From the NCBI RefSeq assembly GCF_000067045.1, contig NC_010125.1:3388001-3452000 (forward strand): 64,000 nt of DNA, given 5' to 3'. The stretch is from Gluconacetobacter diazotrophicus PA1 5. Lineage in GTDB: Bacteria > Pseudomonadota > Alphaproteobacteria > Acetobacterales > Acetobacteraceae. The notes under the pieces are model-generated. The model saw only the letters and a list, made by a program, of their open reading frames with translations. It was not told the origin of the DNA and did not search any database. The position numbers and the translations under genes were made by a program. Shown piece after piece: positions 44,655 to 54,975 of the stretch; the first letter of the stretch is position 1, and each line of letters begins with the position of its first letter.

Positions 44655-47600
44655 ATGCCCAAACGGACAGATATCCGCTCCATCCTGATCATCGGCGCTG
44701 GTCCGATCGTCATCGGCCAGGCGTGCGAATTCGACTATTCCGGCGCCCAGGCCTGCAAGGCCCTGCGCGAGGAAGGGTACCGGGTCATCCTGGTCAATTC
44801 CAACCCGGCCACGATCATGACCGATCCCGGACTGGCGGACGCGACCTATGTCGAGCCGATCACCCCGGAATTCGTCGAGCGGATCATCCTGCGCGAAAAG
44901 CCGGACGCCATCCTGCCGACCATGGGCGGCCAGACGGCGCTGAACACCGCCATGGCGCTGGACAAGTCCGGCTTCCTGAAGGAACACGGGGTGGAGTTGA
45001 TCGGCGCTGACGCCGAAGTCATCGACCGTGCCGAGGACCGGCAGAAATTCCGCGAGGCGATGGACGCGATCGGCATCGAAAGCCCGCGCAGCGTGATCGC
45101 CCATACGCTGGACGAGGCCCGCGCGGCGCTGGAGCAGGTCGGCCTGCCCGCGGTCATCCGTCCCTCGTTCACCATGGGCGGCTCGGGCGGCGGCATCGCC
45201 TATAACCGCGAGGAATTCGACCAGATCGTGGCCTCGGGCCTCGACGCGTCCCCGACCACCGAGGTGCTGATCGAGGAATCGGTGCTGGGCTGGAAGGAGT
45301 TCGAGATGGAGGTCGTCCGCGACAGCGCGGACAACTGCATCATCGTGTGCTCGATCGAGAACATCGATCCGATGGGCGTGCATACCGGCGATTCCATCAC
45401 CGTCGCGCCGGCGCTGACCCTGACCGACAAGGAATACCAGCGCATGCGCGACGCCTCGCTGGCGTGCCTGCGCGCCATCGGCGTCGATACCGGCGGGTCG
45501 AACGTGCAGTTCGGCGTCAACCCCGCCGACGGCCGCATGGTGGTCATCGAGATGAATCCCCGCGTCTCGCGCTCCTCCGCGCTGGCGTCCAAGGCCACGG
45601 GCTTTCCCATCGCCAAGGTCGCGGCCAAGCTGGCCGTGGGCTACACGCTGGACGAACTGGCCAACGACATCACGGGCTCGACCCCGGCGTCGTTCGAGCC
45701 GACCATCGACTATGTGGTGGTCAAGATCCCGCGCTTCACCTTCGAGAAATTCCCCGGCACCCCCGCCCTGCTGTCCACCAGCATGAAATCGGTCGGCGAG
45801 GCGATGGCCATCGGCCGCTCGTTCCCCGAGGCGCTGCAGAAGGGCCTGCGCTCGATGGAAACCGGGCTGGCCGGGCTGGACCCGGTCGAGGCCCCGGGCG
45901 ACGGCGGCGAGGACGCGTTCCGCGCCGCCCTGTCCCAGCCCCGGCCGGAACGGATCCTGATGGCCGCCCAGGCGTTGCGCGCCGGCCTGGGCGTGGATGA
46001 AATCCACGCCGCCTGCCGGTTCGAGCCCTGGTTCCTGCGCGAGTTGCAGAAGATCGTGGCGGCGGAACATGCCGTGGTCCGCGACGGCCTGCCCCAGGAC
46101 GCGCTGGCGCTGCGCCGGCTGAAGGCGCTGGGCTTCTCGGACGTGCAGCTCGGCCGCCTGTCGGGCACCGGCGCGCACGAGGTCGCGTCCCTGCGCGCGC
46201 GGCTGGCGGTCGCGCCCGTCTACAAGCGGATCGACACCTGCGCCGGCGAATTCGCCTCGGCCACGCCCTATATGTATTCGACCTACGAGGGCGGGTTCGG
46301 CGTGCCGGATTGCGAAAGCCACCCGACCGACCGGCGCAAGATCGTGATCCTGGGCGGCGGTCCCAACCGCATCGGCCAGGGGATCGAATTCGACTATTGC
46401 TGCGTCCACGCCGCCTATGCGCTGCGCGAGGCCGGGTTCGAGACCATCATGGTCAACTGCAACCCCGAGACCGTCTCGACCGACTACGACACCTCGGACC
46501 GCCTGTATTTCGAGCCGCTGACCGAAGAGGACGTGATCGCGCTGATCCGGCGCGAGCAGGCCAGCGGCACCGTGCTGGGCTGCATCGTGCAGTATGGCGG
46601 CCAGACGCCGCTGAAGCTGTCCCGCGCGCTGGAGGCCGCCGGCATTCCGCTGCTGGGCACGCCGGCCGACGCCATCGACCGCGCCGAGGACCGCGAGCGG
46701 TTCCAGGCCATGCTGCACAAGCTGGGCCTGCGCCAGCCGGACAACGGCATCGCCCGCACGGCGGCCGAGGCCGAGGACGTGGCCGAGCGCATCGGCTACC
46801 CCGTCGTGATCCGCCCGTCCTACGTGCTGGGCGGCCGGGCGATGGAAATCGTCCATGACCGCGCCAGCCTGCAGCGCTACATGCGCGTGGCGCTGCAACT
46901 GGCCGGGCACGACATCGCCTCGGGCCCGGTGCTGATCGACCGCTACCTGAACGACGCGATCGAGGCCGATGTGGACTGCATTTCCGACGGCCACACCGTC
47001 TATGTCGCCGGCGTCATGGAACATATCGAGGAAGCGGGCATCCATTCCGGCGACAGCGCCTGCTCGCTGCCGCCCTACACCCTCTCGCCCGCCATCGTCA
47101 CCGAACTGAAGGAACAGACCGAGGCGATGGCCCGCGAACTGGGCATCGTCGGGCTGATGAACGTCCAGTACGCCATCAAGGACCAGGACATCTTCGTCCT
47201 GGAGGTCAATCCCCGCGCCTCGCGCACCGTGCCCTTCGTCGCCAAGGCGACCGGCGTGCCGGTGGCCAAGATCGGCGCGCGGGTCATGGCCGGGGCACGG
47301 CTGTCGGAATTCCGGCTGGACGACCGCGCCGTGGCGCCGCACGTCGCGGTGAAGGAAGCGGTGTTCCCCTTCAACCGCTTCCCCAACGTGGACACGATCC
47401 TGGGCCCGGAAATGCGCTCCACCGGCGAGGTGATGGGCCTGGACGCGTCGTTCGAGCGGGCCTTCGCCAAGTCGCAGCTTGCCGCCGGGGTGCGGCTGCC
47501 GCTGTCGGGTGTGGTGTTCCTGTCGGTGCGCCGCAGCGACAAGGCCGCCATCCCGGCGCTGGCCCGCCGGCTGGTGGACATGGGCTTCACCATCCTGGCC

Positions 47601-47909
47601 ACCCGGGGCACCGCGCAGCACCTGCGCGACGCCGGGATCGCGGTCGAAGTGGTGAACAAGGTGCTGGAGGGACGGCCCAACTGCGTCGATGCCATCCGAT
47701 CGGGCGACGTGCAGATGATCATCAACACCGCGCAGGGCGCCCAGTCGGTGACGGACAGCTTCGACATCCGCCGTTCGGCGCTGACAACCGGCATTCCGCA
47801 CTTCACCACCATCGCGGGCGCGCGGGCCGCGACCCACGCAATCGCGGCAATGCGGGAAGGACCGCTTGAAGTCGCGCCCCTTCAATCCTACTTTAGCGGA
47901 TCGTTCTGA
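44655..47909 (+). CDS. carB: Carbamoyl-phosphate synthase large subunit
   Basis: The 1084-residue enzyme makes carbamoyl phosphate for arginine and pyrimidine synthesis. The two homologous halves are clear: the first begins [20 protein letters not shown], and the second carries [19 protein letters not shown] (near residue 560). Each has an ATP-grasp domain ([14 protein letters not shown] and [13 protein letters not shown]). A C-terminal MGS-like allosteric domain ([20 protein letters not shown]) completes it, at the normal length. It is coupled to carA by a 12-bp gap. Confidence 0.97.
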   Translation: MPKRTDIRSILIIGAGPIVIGQACEFDYSGAQACKALREEGYRVILVNSNPATIMTDPGLADATYVEPITPEFVERIILREKPDAILPTMGGQTALNTAMALDKSGFLKEHGVELIGADAEVIDRAEDRQKFREAMDAIGIESPRSVIAHTLDEARAALEQVGLPAVIRPSFTMGGSGGGIAYNREEFDQIVASGLDASPTTEVLIEESVLGWKEFEMEVVRDSADNCIIVCSIENIDPMGVHTGDSITVAPALTLTDKEYQRMRDASLACLRAIGVDTGGSNVQFGVNPADGRMVVIEMNPRVSRSSALASKATGFPIAKVAAKLAVGYTLDELANDITGSTPASFEPTIDYVVVKIPRFTFEKFPGTPALLSTSMKSVGEAMAIGRSFPEALQKGLRSMETGLAGLDPVEAPGDGGEDAFRAALSQPRPERILMAAQALRAGLGVDEIHAACRFEPWFLRELQKIVAAEHAVVRDGLPQDALALRRLKALGFSDVQLGRLSGTGAHEVASLRARLAVAPVYKRIDTCAGEFASATPYMYSTYEGGFGVPDCESHPTDRRKIVILGGGPNRIGQGIEFDYCCVHAAYALREAGFETIMVNCNPETVSTDYDTSDRLYFEPLTEEDVIALIRREQASGTVLGCIVQYGGQTPLKLSRALEAAGIPLLGTPADAIDRAEDRERFQAMLHKLGLRQPDNGIARTAAEAEDVAERIGYPVVIRPSYVLGGRAMEIVHDRASLQRYMRVALQLAGHDIASGPVLIDRYLNDAIEADVDCISDGHTVYVAGVMEHIEEAGIHSGDSACSLPPYTLSPAIVTELKEQTEAMARELGIVGLMNVQYAIKDQDIFVLEVNPRASRTVPFVAKATGVPVAKIGARVMAGARLSEFRLDDRAVAPHVAVKEAVFPFNRFPNVDTILGPEMRSTGEVMGLDASFERAFAKSQLAAGVRLPLSGVVFLSVRRSDKAAIPALARRLVDMGFTILATRGTAQHLRDAGIAVEVVNKVLEGRPNCVDAIRSGDVQMIINTAQGAQSVTDSFDIRRSALTTGIPHFTTIAGARAATHAIAAMREGPLEVAPLQSYFSGSF

Positions 47910-47923
47910 GCATACCGCACCGA

Positions 47924-47965
47924 CGCCGGGTGCGGGACCGGTTCCTGCCGGCCCCGCACCCGGCG
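47924..47965 (+). terminator. 13-bp stem hairpin after carB, probable terminator
   Basis: A perfect 13-bp inverted repeat, CGCCGGGTGCGGG (47924-47936) and its complement (47953-47965), is separated by a 16-nt loop. It begins 15 bp after the carB stop. No T-run follows, so it may be an intrinsic terminator of the weak GC-rich type or an RNA-stabilising hairpin. Confidence 0.5.
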
Positions 47966-48041
47966 CATTCGGTCTTGTGGGATGCTCTTCTTCAACCTTT
48001 GATGTCAGTCGCGCGACTGACCTTCATTCCGGGGACGCGCC

Positions 48042-48515
48042 TTGCAGAAATTTCCGATGACAGGCAAGGGCCTGCAGCGGCTGGAAGAAGAACTTCGCAA
48101 GCTCAAGAGTGAAGAACGCCCGGCCGTCATACGTGCCATCGCCGAGGCCCGCAGCCACGGCGACCTTTCGGAAAACGCCGAATACCACGCGGCGCGGGAC
48201 CGCCAGTCCTTCATCGAGGGCCGGATTCTTGAACTTGAGGACATCATCTCGTCGGCCGAGGTGATCGATCCGGCGAGCCTGTCGGGCGACCAGGTGAAAT
48301 TCGGCGCCCAGGTCAGCCTGGTGGACGAGGAAACCGACAAGGAAGCCACCTACCAGATCGTCGGCGTGCACGAGGCCGACATCAAGCAGGGGCTGCTGTC
48401 GGTGTCCTCGCCGCTGGCCAAGTCCCTGATCGGCAAGCGGATCGGCGATTCCGTCTCGGTCCCCGCCCCGGGCGGCGACCGGACGTACGAGATCCTGGCC
48501 GTCACCTACGGCTAG
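48042..48515 (+). CDS. greA: Transcription elongation factor GreA
   Basis: The 157-residue factor rescues backtracked RNA polymerase. The N-terminal coiled coil has LQRLEEELRKLKSEERPAV, EARSHGDLSENAEYHAARD (acidic tip) and IEGRILELEDIIS; the C-terminal FKBP-like domain ends DSVSVPAPGGDRTYEILAVTY. The start is a TTG at 48042 with GGGGA 6 nt upstream, giving the usual MQKFPMT; the ATG at 48057 is an alternative without a good ribosome-binding site. The sequence is complete. Confidence 0.94.
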   Translation: MQKFPMTGKGLQRLEEELRKLKSEERPAVIRAIAEARSHGDLSENAEYHAARDRQSFIEGRILELEDIISSAEVIDPASLSGDQVKFGAQVSLVDEETDKEATYQIVGVHEADIKQGLLSVSSPLAKSLIGKRIGDSVSVPAPGGDRTYEILAVTYG

Positions 48516-48525
48516 GCGGGATGCG

Positions 48526-49722
48526 ATGATCACCCTCAACGACGTTCGCGCCGCCGCCGCGCGGATCGAGGGGCGTGTCCTGCGCACGCCCACCGTTCCC
48601 TCGCACGCGCTTTCCAGGGCGACGGGGGCGGACATCGTCCTGAAGCTGGACAATCTCCAGGCCGTGGGCTCGTTCAAGGAACGCGGGGCCGCCAACAAGC
48701 TGGCGCTGCTGACGCCCGAGGAACGCGCGCGCGGAGTGATCACCGTATCGGCCGGCAACCACGCCCAGGGCGTGGCCCGCCATGCCGCGCTGCTGGAAAT
48801 CGACGCGGTCATCGTCATGCCGCGCTTCACCCCGGCCGCCAAGGTCACCCGCACCGCCGCCTGGGGCGCGCGCGTGGTGCTGGAAGGCGACAATTTCGCC
48901 GAGGCCACGGCCCATGCCAACGCCCTGTGCGCGCGGGAAGGCCGGGTCTTCGTCCATCCTTACGACGACCCCGAGGTCATGGCCGGCCAGGGCACCTTCG
49001 GCCTGGAACTGTTCGAGGATGCGGGCCCGCTCGACATCTTCGTCGGTCCGATCGGCGGCGGCGGCCTGCTGTCGGGCTGCGCCGTGGTGGGCCGCGCGCT
49101 GCGTCCCGGCATGGACATCATGGGCGTGCAGGTCGAAAGCTATTCCTCGGTGTCCGCTGTCCCGGGGGACGAGATCATGCCCCCCGGCGGCGCCACGATC
49201 GCCGAGGGCATCGCGGTGCTGCAGATCGGGCGGCAGCCGCTGTCGGTCATTCGCGACCATGTCTCACGCGTGCTGGTGGTGCCGGAACGCGCGGTCGAGG
49301 ATGCGATCACCCTGATGGCCGAGGGCGCCAAGCAGGTCAGCGAGGGCGCGGGCGCCAGCGCCCTGGCGGCGGTCCTGACCTATCCCGAACTGTTCCGGGG
49401 CAAGCGGGTGGCGCTGCCGGTGACGGGCGGCAATATCGACAGCCGCATCCTGGCCAACACGCTGCTGCGCTCGCTGCTGCGCGACGGGCGGCTGCTGTGC
49501 CTGAAGATGGAAATCCCGGACCGGCCGGGCGTGCTGGCCGACATCTCGCGCATGATCGGCGAGGCCGGCGGAAACATCATCGAGGTCTCGCACCAGCGCC
49601 TGTTCACCGCCGCCAGCGTGCAGGCGGCCGAACTGGAAGTGATGATCGAAGCCCGCGACCCCACCCACGCGATGGAGATCATGGGGCAACTGGCCAAGAC
49701 CTACATCGTCCGCCGGGTGTAG
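48526..49722 (+). CDS. ilvA: Threonine ammonia-lyase with C-terminal ACT domain
   Basis: The 398-residue PLP enzyme deaminates threonine to 2-oxobutanoate, the first step toward isoleucine. The PLP lysine lies in AVGSFKERGAANK, the phosphate loop is VGPIGGGGLLSG, and SAGNHAQGVARHA is the serine/threonine-binding site. A C-terminal ACT domain (LKMEIPDRPGVLADISRMIG, about 325-398) suggests allosteric control, as in the short IlvA/TdcB-ACT form. It starts 10 bp after greA, so both may share a transcript. Serine deaminase activity is also possible. Confidence 0.93.
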   Translation: MITLNDVRAAAARIEGRVLRTPTVPSHALSRATGADIVLKLDNLQAVGSFKERGAANKLALLTPEERARGVITVSAGNHAQGVARHAALLEIDAVIVMPRFTPAAKVTRTAAWGARVVLEGDNFAEATAHANALCAREGRVFVHPYDDPEVMAGQGTFGLELFEDAGPLDIFVGPIGGGGLLSGCAVVGRALRPGMDIMGVQVESYSSVSAVPGDEIMPPGGATIAEGIAVLQIGRQPLSVIRDHVSRVLVVPERAVEDAITLMAEGAKQVSEGAGASALAAVLTYPELFRGKRVALPVTGGNIDSRILANTLLRSLLRDGRLLCLKMEIPDRPGVLADISRMIGEAGGNIIEVSHQRLFTAASVQAAELEVMIEARDPTHAMEIMGQLAKTYIVRRV

Positions 49723-49760
49723 CCCCTCATATCCTGCCCGCCGGCAGGATTTTGCTGGAT

Positions 49761-49787
49761 CGATATCAAAAATAAAATATGATATCG
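49761..49787 (+). promoter_or_regulatory. AT-rich inverted repeat upstream of fitAB, candidate operator
   Basis: An 8-bp perfect inverted repeat, CGATATCA (49761-49768) and TGATATCG (49780-49787), is separated by an 11-bp AT-only spacer. It lies 26 bp before the antitoxin start. Toxin-antitoxin pairs of the FitAB/VapBC type bind such palindromes to repress their own promoter. The local AT-richness contrasts sharply with the GC-rich host sequence. Confidence 0.55.
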
Positions 49788-49813
49788 GTCCTTATGAAGA
49801 AGGGGCTTTCATC

Positions 49814-50068
49814 ATGTCCTCTGTCGTCATCCGCAATCTTCCCGAAGAGACGCATCGGGCGCTGAAAGCGCGGGCCGCCCTGCATGGACACAGCACGGAA
49901 GCGGAAATCCGCGCCATTCTGGAAGCCGTCGTCCGGCCGCCGAAGCGCGTCAGGCTGGGGTCGCTTCTGGCGTCCATAGGTCGTGAAGCCGACGTGACCG
50001 AGCAGGATGTCGCGGCCTTGCAGCAGGTTCGGGATCAGACCCCAGCCGAGCCGATGACATTCGAATGA
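49814..50068 (+). CDS. FitA/VapB-like ribbon-helix-helix antitoxin
   Basis: The 84-residue protein begins MSSVVIRNLPEETHRALKARAALHGHSTEAEIRAILE, a ribbon-helix-helix DNA-binding domain of the FitA type. The C-terminal part (LGSLLASIGREADVTEQDV) would bind and inhibit the toxin. It has AGGGG before the ATG. The stop overlaps the toxin ATG by 4 bp, and it is directly downstream of an inverted-repeat operator candidate. Confidence 0.85.
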   Translation: MSSVVIRNLPEETHRALKARAALHGHSTEAEIRAILEAVVRPPKRVRLGSLLASIGREADVTEQDVAALQQVRDQTPAEPMTFE

Positions 50069-50487
50069 TCCTTCTTGATACCAATGTGGTCTCGGAGCCA
50101 TGGAAGCCTGTTCCTGAACCGCGTGTCCTGGAATGGATCGACGCCCAGGCGATCGAGACGCTGTGGCTGTCGGCCGTCACGGTGGCGGAATTGCGATTCG
50201 GAATTGCCGCCATGCCGGCAGGCCGGCGGCGTTCGATCCTGCATCAGAGTCTGGAACAGGACGTTCTGCCCCTGTTCGACGGGCGTGTCCTGCCCTTCGA
50301 TCTGGCGGCGTCCCAGGCTTATGCAGATCTGATGATGCGGGCCAGGTCCGATGGACGGGCGATCGGCCAGGCGGACGGCTATATTGCCGCAATTGCCGCA
50401 TCCCGCGGTTACGCGGTGGCCAGTCGGGATGTGTCGCCGTTCGAGGCGGCCGGTGTGAAGATCCTGAATCCGTGGCAGGGCGCCTGA
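50065..50487 (+). CDS. FitB/VapC-like PIN-domain toxin
   Basis: The 140-residue protein is a PIN-domain ribonuclease. The acidic active-site residues are all present: Asp5 in ILLDTNVVSE, Glu42 in TVAELRFGI, Asp104 in GQADGYIAAIA and Asp122 in VASRDVSPF. Such toxins cleave RNA when released from the antitoxin. It overlaps fitA by 4 bp. No frameshift or missing residue is seen, so the pair looks functional. Confidence 0.88.
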   Translation: MILLDTNVVSEPWKPVPEPRVLEWIDAQAIETLWLSAVTVAELRFGIAAMPAGRRRSILHQSLEQDVLPLFDGRVLPFDLAASQAYADLMMRARSDGRAIGQADGYIAAIAASRGYAVASRDVSPFEAAGVKILNPWQGA

Positions 50488-50542
50488 TGGCCGGACAGAT
50501 CCGGCAGTCCGTGGCGTCCACGGCATGGCCTTCGACGCCGGC

Positions 50543-50755
50543 CTATGTGTCGTCGATGGTGAAGCCGACCTTCAGCATCACCTGATAGTGGCTGACCTTG
50601 CCGTCCACGACGTGGCCGCGCGTGCCCACGACCTCGAACCAGCGGATGGAATGCAGGCTGTCGGACGCGCGGGCCAGCGCGCCCGCGATGGCACCCTCGA
50701 TCGAATCGGGGGATGAACCGACCAGTTCGACGATCTTGTAGACATGTCCGGACAT
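50543..50755 (-). CDS. Dodecin flavin-storage protein
   Basis: The 70-residue protein [23 protein letters not shown] through to [11 protein letters not shown] matches dodecin, a dodecameric flavoprotein that stores or buffers flavin. The flavin-stacking Trp is in SIRWFEV. It is complete and close to the usual length. It lies 52 bp downstream of upp on the same strand, and converges on the toxin gene. Confidence 0.92.
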   Translation of the reverse strand: MSGHVYKIVELVGSSPDSIEGAIAGALARASDSLHSIRWFEVVGTRGHVVDGKVSHYQVMLKVGFTIDDT

Positions 50756-50807
50756 CGTCTTCCTCCCTGTCCTGTAGGGGGAAAACGATGCCCGGACGCC
50801 TTGGTTG

Positions 50808-51458
50808 CTATTTGGTCCCGAACAGCCGGTCGCCGGCGTCGCCCAGACCGGGACGGATATAGCCGTGATCGTCCAGCCCGCGATCGATCGCGCAGGTGAT
50901 GATCTTCACGTCGGGATGCGCCCGGGACAGGAAGGCCACGCCCTCGGGCGCCGCCAGCAGGCAGACGAACACGACGTGCCGCGCCCCCGCCCCCTTCAGC
51001 CGGTCGATGGCCGCCGCCGCGCTGTGGCCGGTGGCCAGCATCGGATCGACGACGATGCAGACACGCTCGCCGATATCGTCGGGCAGCTTCATGTAATATT
51101 CGACCGGCTCCAGCGTCGCATGGTCGCGGAACAGGCCGATATGCCCCACCCGCGCCGCCGGCAGCAGGTCCAGCATCCCGTCCAGGATGCCGTTGCCGGC
51201 CCGCAGGATCGACACCAGGCACAGTTTCTTGCCCGACAGCAGGTGCCCTTCCATGCGCTCCAGCGGCGTTTCGATCTCCACCGCTTCCAGCTTCAGGTCG
51301 CGCGTGGCCTCGTAGGCCATCAGCAGGCTGATTTCGCGCGTCAGGCGGCGGAACCCGGCGGTGGAGGTCGTCGCCTGGCGCAGGCGCGTCAGCTTGTGCT
51401 GGACCAGCGGATGGTCCAGCACCACCACCGGGGCGGGCGGAGTCTGCTCGCCGCTCAT
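50808..51458 (-). CDS. upp: Uracil phosphoribosyltransferase
   Basis: The 216-residue salvage enzyme forms UMP from uracil and PRPP. Typical features are [28 protein letters not shown], the [15 protein letters not shown] loop, the PRPP-binding [19 protein letters not shown], and the uracil-binding C-terminus [20 protein letters not shown]. The ATG at 51458 overlaps the msrB stop by 4 bp. Confidence 0.95.
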   Translation of the reverse strand: MSGEQTPPAPVVVLDHPLVQHKLTRLRQATTSTAGFRRLTREISLLMAYEATRDLKLEAVEIETPLERMEGHLLSGKKLCLVSILRAGNGILDGMLDLLPAARVGHIGLFRDHATLEPVEYYMKLPDDIGERVCIVVDPMLATGHSAAAAIDRLKGAGARHVVFVCLLAAPEGVAFLSRAHPDVKIITCAIDRGLDDHGYIRPGLGDAGDRLFGTK

Positions 51459-51838
51459 GCGGGCACGAACTCCAGCGCCACGCCGTTGATGCAGTAGCGC
51501 TGGCCGGTGGGCGGCGGCCCGTCGGGAAACAGATGGCCCAGATGCCCCTTGCAGGACGCGCAATGGATTTCCACCCGCACCATGCCGTGGCTGGTATCGA
51601 CCTGTTCTTCCACCGCGCCGGGCAGCGCGTCATAATAGGACGGCCAGCCGCTGCCGCTGTCATATTTGGTATCGGACCGGAACAGCGGCGTGCCGCAGGC
51701 CGCGCAGCGATACAGGCCGGTGCGTTTTTCATGGTTCAGCGGGCTGGACCCCGGCCGCTCGGTCCCATGCTCGCGCATCACGCGGACCTGCTCGGGCGTC
51801 AGCACGCCGCAGACGGTGGGGGTTTTTACCTGGGTCAT
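51455..51838 (-). CDS. msrB: Peptide-methionine (R)-S-oxide reductase MsrB
   Basis: The 127-residue enzyme reduces methionine-R-sulfoxide. Two zinc CxxC pairs are visible (Cys45/Cys48 in CAAC and Cys93/Cys96 in CASC), and the catalytic Cys116 lies in [19 protein letters not shown] is also typical. The ATG at 51838 is preferred over an upstream ATG that adds a basic non-conserved stretch. It is coupled to upp. Confidence 0.94.
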   Translation of the reverse strand: MTQVKTPTVCGVLTPEQVRVMREHGTERPGSSPLNHEKRTGLYRCAACGTPLFRSDTKYDSGSGWPSYYDALPGAVEEQVDTSHGMVRVEIHCASCKGHLGHLFPDGPPPTGQRYCINGVALEFVPA

Positions 51839-51940
51839 GCCGCATTCTCCATTCGGGCGGGCGTCTTTCCGTCGCCGGGACATTCGCAATCCCGAAATTT
51901 GATGCCATCATGAACGACAAAATTACGGGAGAGAATACCC

Positions 51941-53491
51941 ATGACCACCCAGACGCACCTGCATCCCCGACGCCCGGTCATGCTCGTCATCCTCGACGGG
52001 TTCGGCTGGCGCGACGACCCGACGGACAACGCCGTCCGCGCGGCCCATACCCCTGCCTTCGACCGCCTGTGGCAGGAAGGCCCGCACGCCTTCCTGAAGA
52101 CATGTGGCGAGGATGTCGGCCTGCCGGAAGGGCAGATGGGAAATTCCGAGGTCGGGCACCTGAATATCGGCGCCGGCCGCGTGGTCATGCAGGAACTGCC
52201 GCGCATCTTCGCCGCCATCCGTGACGGCAGCCTGGCCGCCAATCCGGTCCTGATGGGCCTGGTCGCAACCCTGAAGCAGAGCGGCGGCACCTGCCACCTG
52301 ATGGGCCTGGTCTCGCCGGGCGGCGTGCATTCCCACCAGGACCATGCCGTGGCGCTGGCGAAGATCCTGGCCGACCAGGGGGTTCCGGTCGCCTTCCATG
52401 CCTTCACCGACGGGCGCGACACGCCGCCGCATTCCGGCCGCGAGTACGTGGCCAGCCTGCGCGCCGCCCTGCCGGACGCCGTGTCCATCGCCACGATGTC
52501 CGGCCGTTACTACGCCATGGACCGCGACCGCCGCTGGGACCGGGTGGAAAAGGCCTATGACGCCATCGTTTCGGCCCAGGGGCCGCATGGCGAGGACCCG
52601 CTCGCGGTGCTGGATGCGGCCTACAAGGCCGGAACCACGGACGAATTCCTGCCCCCGACCGTGCTGGGCACCTATGGGGGGATGAAGGACGGCGACGCCA
52701 TCCTGTCCTTCAATTTCCGCGCCGATCGCATCCGCCAGCTTTTCGACGCGCTGCTGGAGAAGAATTTCGAGGGCTTCGCCCGCTCGCGCGTCATCCGGTT
52801 CTCCGCCGCCGTCGGCATGACGCGCTACAGCGACCGGCTGGCGGAGCTGATCGGGGTGCTGTTCCCGCCCGAGACGCTGGACGACCTGCTGGGCGAGGTG
52901 GTGTCGAAGGCCGGCCTGCACCAGTTGCGCATGGCCGAGACCGAGAAATACCCCCACGTCACCTACTTCCTCAACGGCGGCAAGGAAGCCCAGCTTCCGG
53001 GCGAGGACCGGATCATGGTGCCCTCGCCCAAGGTCGCGACCTATGACCTGCAGCCGGAAATGTCCGCCCCCGAACTGACCGACAAGGCGGTGGCGGCGAT
53101 CGAAAGCGGCAAGTACGACCTGATCGTCCTGAATTACGCCAACGCCGACATGGTGGGCCATACCGGCGTGTTCGGTGCCGCCGTCAAGGCGATCGAGGCG
53201 GTGGATCGCGGCCTGAAACGCCTGGTGGAAGCGGTGCACCGCCAGCGCGGCGCACTGCTGGTCACGGCCGATCACGGCAATGCCGAAACCATGTTCGACG
53301 CCAAGACCGGCGGCCCGCACACCGCCCACACGCTGAACGTCGTGCCGGTGGTGCTGACCGGCGTGCGCGAGATGACGCTGCATGACGGCCGCCTGTCCGA
53401 CCTGGCGCCCACCCTGCTGGCCCTGATGGGCCTGCCGCAGCCCGCCGCCATGACCGGGACGTCGCTGCTGGTCGAAAAACACCGTTTTTAA
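51941..53491 (+). CDS. gpmI: 2,3-bisphosphoglycerate-independent phosphoglycerate mutase
   Basis: The 516-residue, two-domain dimanganese enzyme interconverts 3- and 2-phosphoglycerate in glycolysis. Key motifs are VMLVILDGFGWRD, the nucleophilic serine in GQMGNSEVGHLNIGAGR, GVHSHQDH, DGRDTPPHSG, NYANADMVGHTG and VTADHGNAETM. ACGGGAGAGAATACCC precedes the ATG. The envC-like gene begins 1 bp after its stop. Confidence 0.96.
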   Translation: MTTQTHLHPRRPVMLVILDGFGWRDDPTDNAVRAAHTPAFDRLWQEGPHAFLKTCGEDVGLPEGQMGNSEVGHLNIGAGRVVMQELPRIFAAIRDGSLAANPVLMGLVATLKQSGGTCHLMGLVSPGGVHSHQDHAVALAKILADQGVPVAFHAFTDGRDTPPHSGREYVASLRAALPDAVSIATMSGRYYAMDRDRRWDRVEKAYDAIVSAQGPHGEDPLAVLDAAYKAGTTDEFLPPTVLGTYGGMKDGDAILSFNFRADRIRQLFDALLEKNFEGFARSRVIRFSAAVGMTRYSDRLAELIGVLFPPETLDDLLGEVVSKAGLHQLRMAETEKYPHVTYFLNGGKEAQLPGEDRIMVPSPKVATYDLQPEMSAPELTDKAVAAIESGKYDLIVLNYANADMVGHTGVFGAAVKAIEAVDRGLKRLVEAVHRQRGALLVTADHGNAETMFDAKTGGPHTAHTLNVVPVVLTGVREMTLHDGRLSDLAPTLLALMGLPQPAAMTGTSLLVEKHRF

Positions 53492-53492
53492 C

Positions 53493-54841
53493 TTGAAACG
53501 CGCGCTGGTGGCCGGCCTGCTCGCCGGGCTGGCCACCTGGGTCCCGGCCCCCTGGGGGGTCCCGGCCATTGGGGGATCGGCCGATGCCGCCCCGCCCCGT
53601 GCCCCCCGCCACCATGCGCTTCATTCCGGCCGGGGGACCGATGACGCGGCGGCGGCGGCCCGCCGCGCGGTGGAACAGGCCCGCCTGGCGCGGCAGGCCC
53701 TGATCGCCCGGCAGCAGCGCCAGGCCAGCGACCTGGCCGCCCGCACCCAGGCACGCAACGCGGCGCAGGCGCAGGCCCGCCAGGACACCGCCCGCGCCGC
53801 CGCCCTGTCGGCCGCGACGGTCGACGCCACCGCCCAGCTTCAGCAGACCGAACAGCAGACCGCCGACCTGGCCGGCCGCGTGACGCCCTGCGAGCGGAAC
53901 AGGCACGCCTGCGCGCCGAACTGGACCGGGATTCGGCCGCCATGGCGCCCATGCTGCCCCTGGCGGCACGGCTGGCGCGCTATCCGGCCGACACGCTGCT
54001 GGCCGCCCCCGTGCCGCCCGACGACGCCGTCACCGGCCTGCTGGTCATCAGGGGCCTGTCCGCGCAACTGGAACAGCGGGCCGACGCCATCCGCACCCGC
54101 CGCGCCGAACTGGCCCGGCTGGACGACGACCTGGCGCGCGAGGGCGCGCGGCTGGACGATCTGCAACGCCGGCAGGCGACGCAACGCGACGAGGTAGCCC
54201 GCGCCGCGCAGGCCGCGCGCCTGGCCCAGCGCCGGTCGACCGGCGCGGCGGCGCTGGCCGCGCGCCAGGTCGAGGACGCGACGCGGCAGGCCACCAGCCT
54301 GCAGGACGCCGTCGCGCGAATCGAGGCGCTGGAACAGGCCGCCGAGGACCGGCTGGAACGCGCGGCGCAGGCGGCGATGCGCGCGCACCACGCCGACGAG
54401 GCCGCCGCCGCCCACGCCCGCGCCCAGGCCATAGCCCAGGGTCCCGGGCCCGGTCCGGGCCCCGGGCCGGCGGCCGGGCGCGGCGCGCCGGTACCGGGCA
54501 CCATCGTCACTGGCTGGGGCGCGGGGACCGAGGCCGGTCCCGCCACCGGCATCACCTACGCCCCCCCGCCCGGCGCCACGGTCCGCGCGCCCTGCGCGGG
54601 GCAGGTGGATTTCGCCGGCGCGTTCCGGTCGTACGGCCAGATGACCATCCTGGATTGCGGGCGGCATTACCGCTTCGTGCTGGCGGGACTGGGGTCGCTG
54701 GCGGTTTCCACCGGCCAGGCGCTGGCCCGGGGCGCGCCCGTCGGCAGCATGCCCGGCTGGTCGGGCCAGGGCGGCCGGCCCACCCTGTTCGTGCAGCTAC
54801 GCCGGGGCGGCACCGCGATCGATCCCGCCCCGTTCCTGTGA
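53493..54841 (+). pseudogene. envC: EnvC-like murein hydrolase activator, frameshifted
   Basis: Two frames together give an EnvC-type protein. It starts with a signal-like N-terminus (VAGLLAGLATW), has a long Ala/Gln/Arg-rich coiled coil, and ends with a degenerate LytM/M23 domain (TGITYAPPPGATVRAPCAGQVDFAGAFRSYGQMTILDCG). The break lies near 53880-53884: DLAGRV is followed by nonsense in the first frame, while DALRAEQARLRAELDRDSAA begins in the other. The 1349-nt span is 449 codons plus two bases, so one missing base would restore it. EnvC activates septal amidases under control of FtsEX. The C-terminal domain looks inactive as a peptidase, as is usual for EnvC. Confidence 0.75.
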
Positions 54842-54975
54842 GTAGGCAGTTTCCGCCGCGTGGGAGTTCGGTATAAGATTGCCGAAAATGACTCCCCACG
54901 TGCCCTTTGGCACGTACCGCCGTCCACGGCCCCACGCCAGGGGCGGCGGGCGGCTTCATTCAGGAGACGTACGGC

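Noticed and set aside
43461-47885. Very long open frame (about 1470 codons) on the minus strand opposite carA-carB
   Set aside because: It mirrors the codon bias of carAB, has low-complexity Arg/Gly/His/Asp-rich content and no domain; a typical antisense shadow in GC-rich DNA.
50509-50523. CCGTGG-CGT-CCACGG hairpin between the toxin and dodecin genes
   Set aside because: Only a 6-bp stem and no T-run, so too weak to call a terminator.
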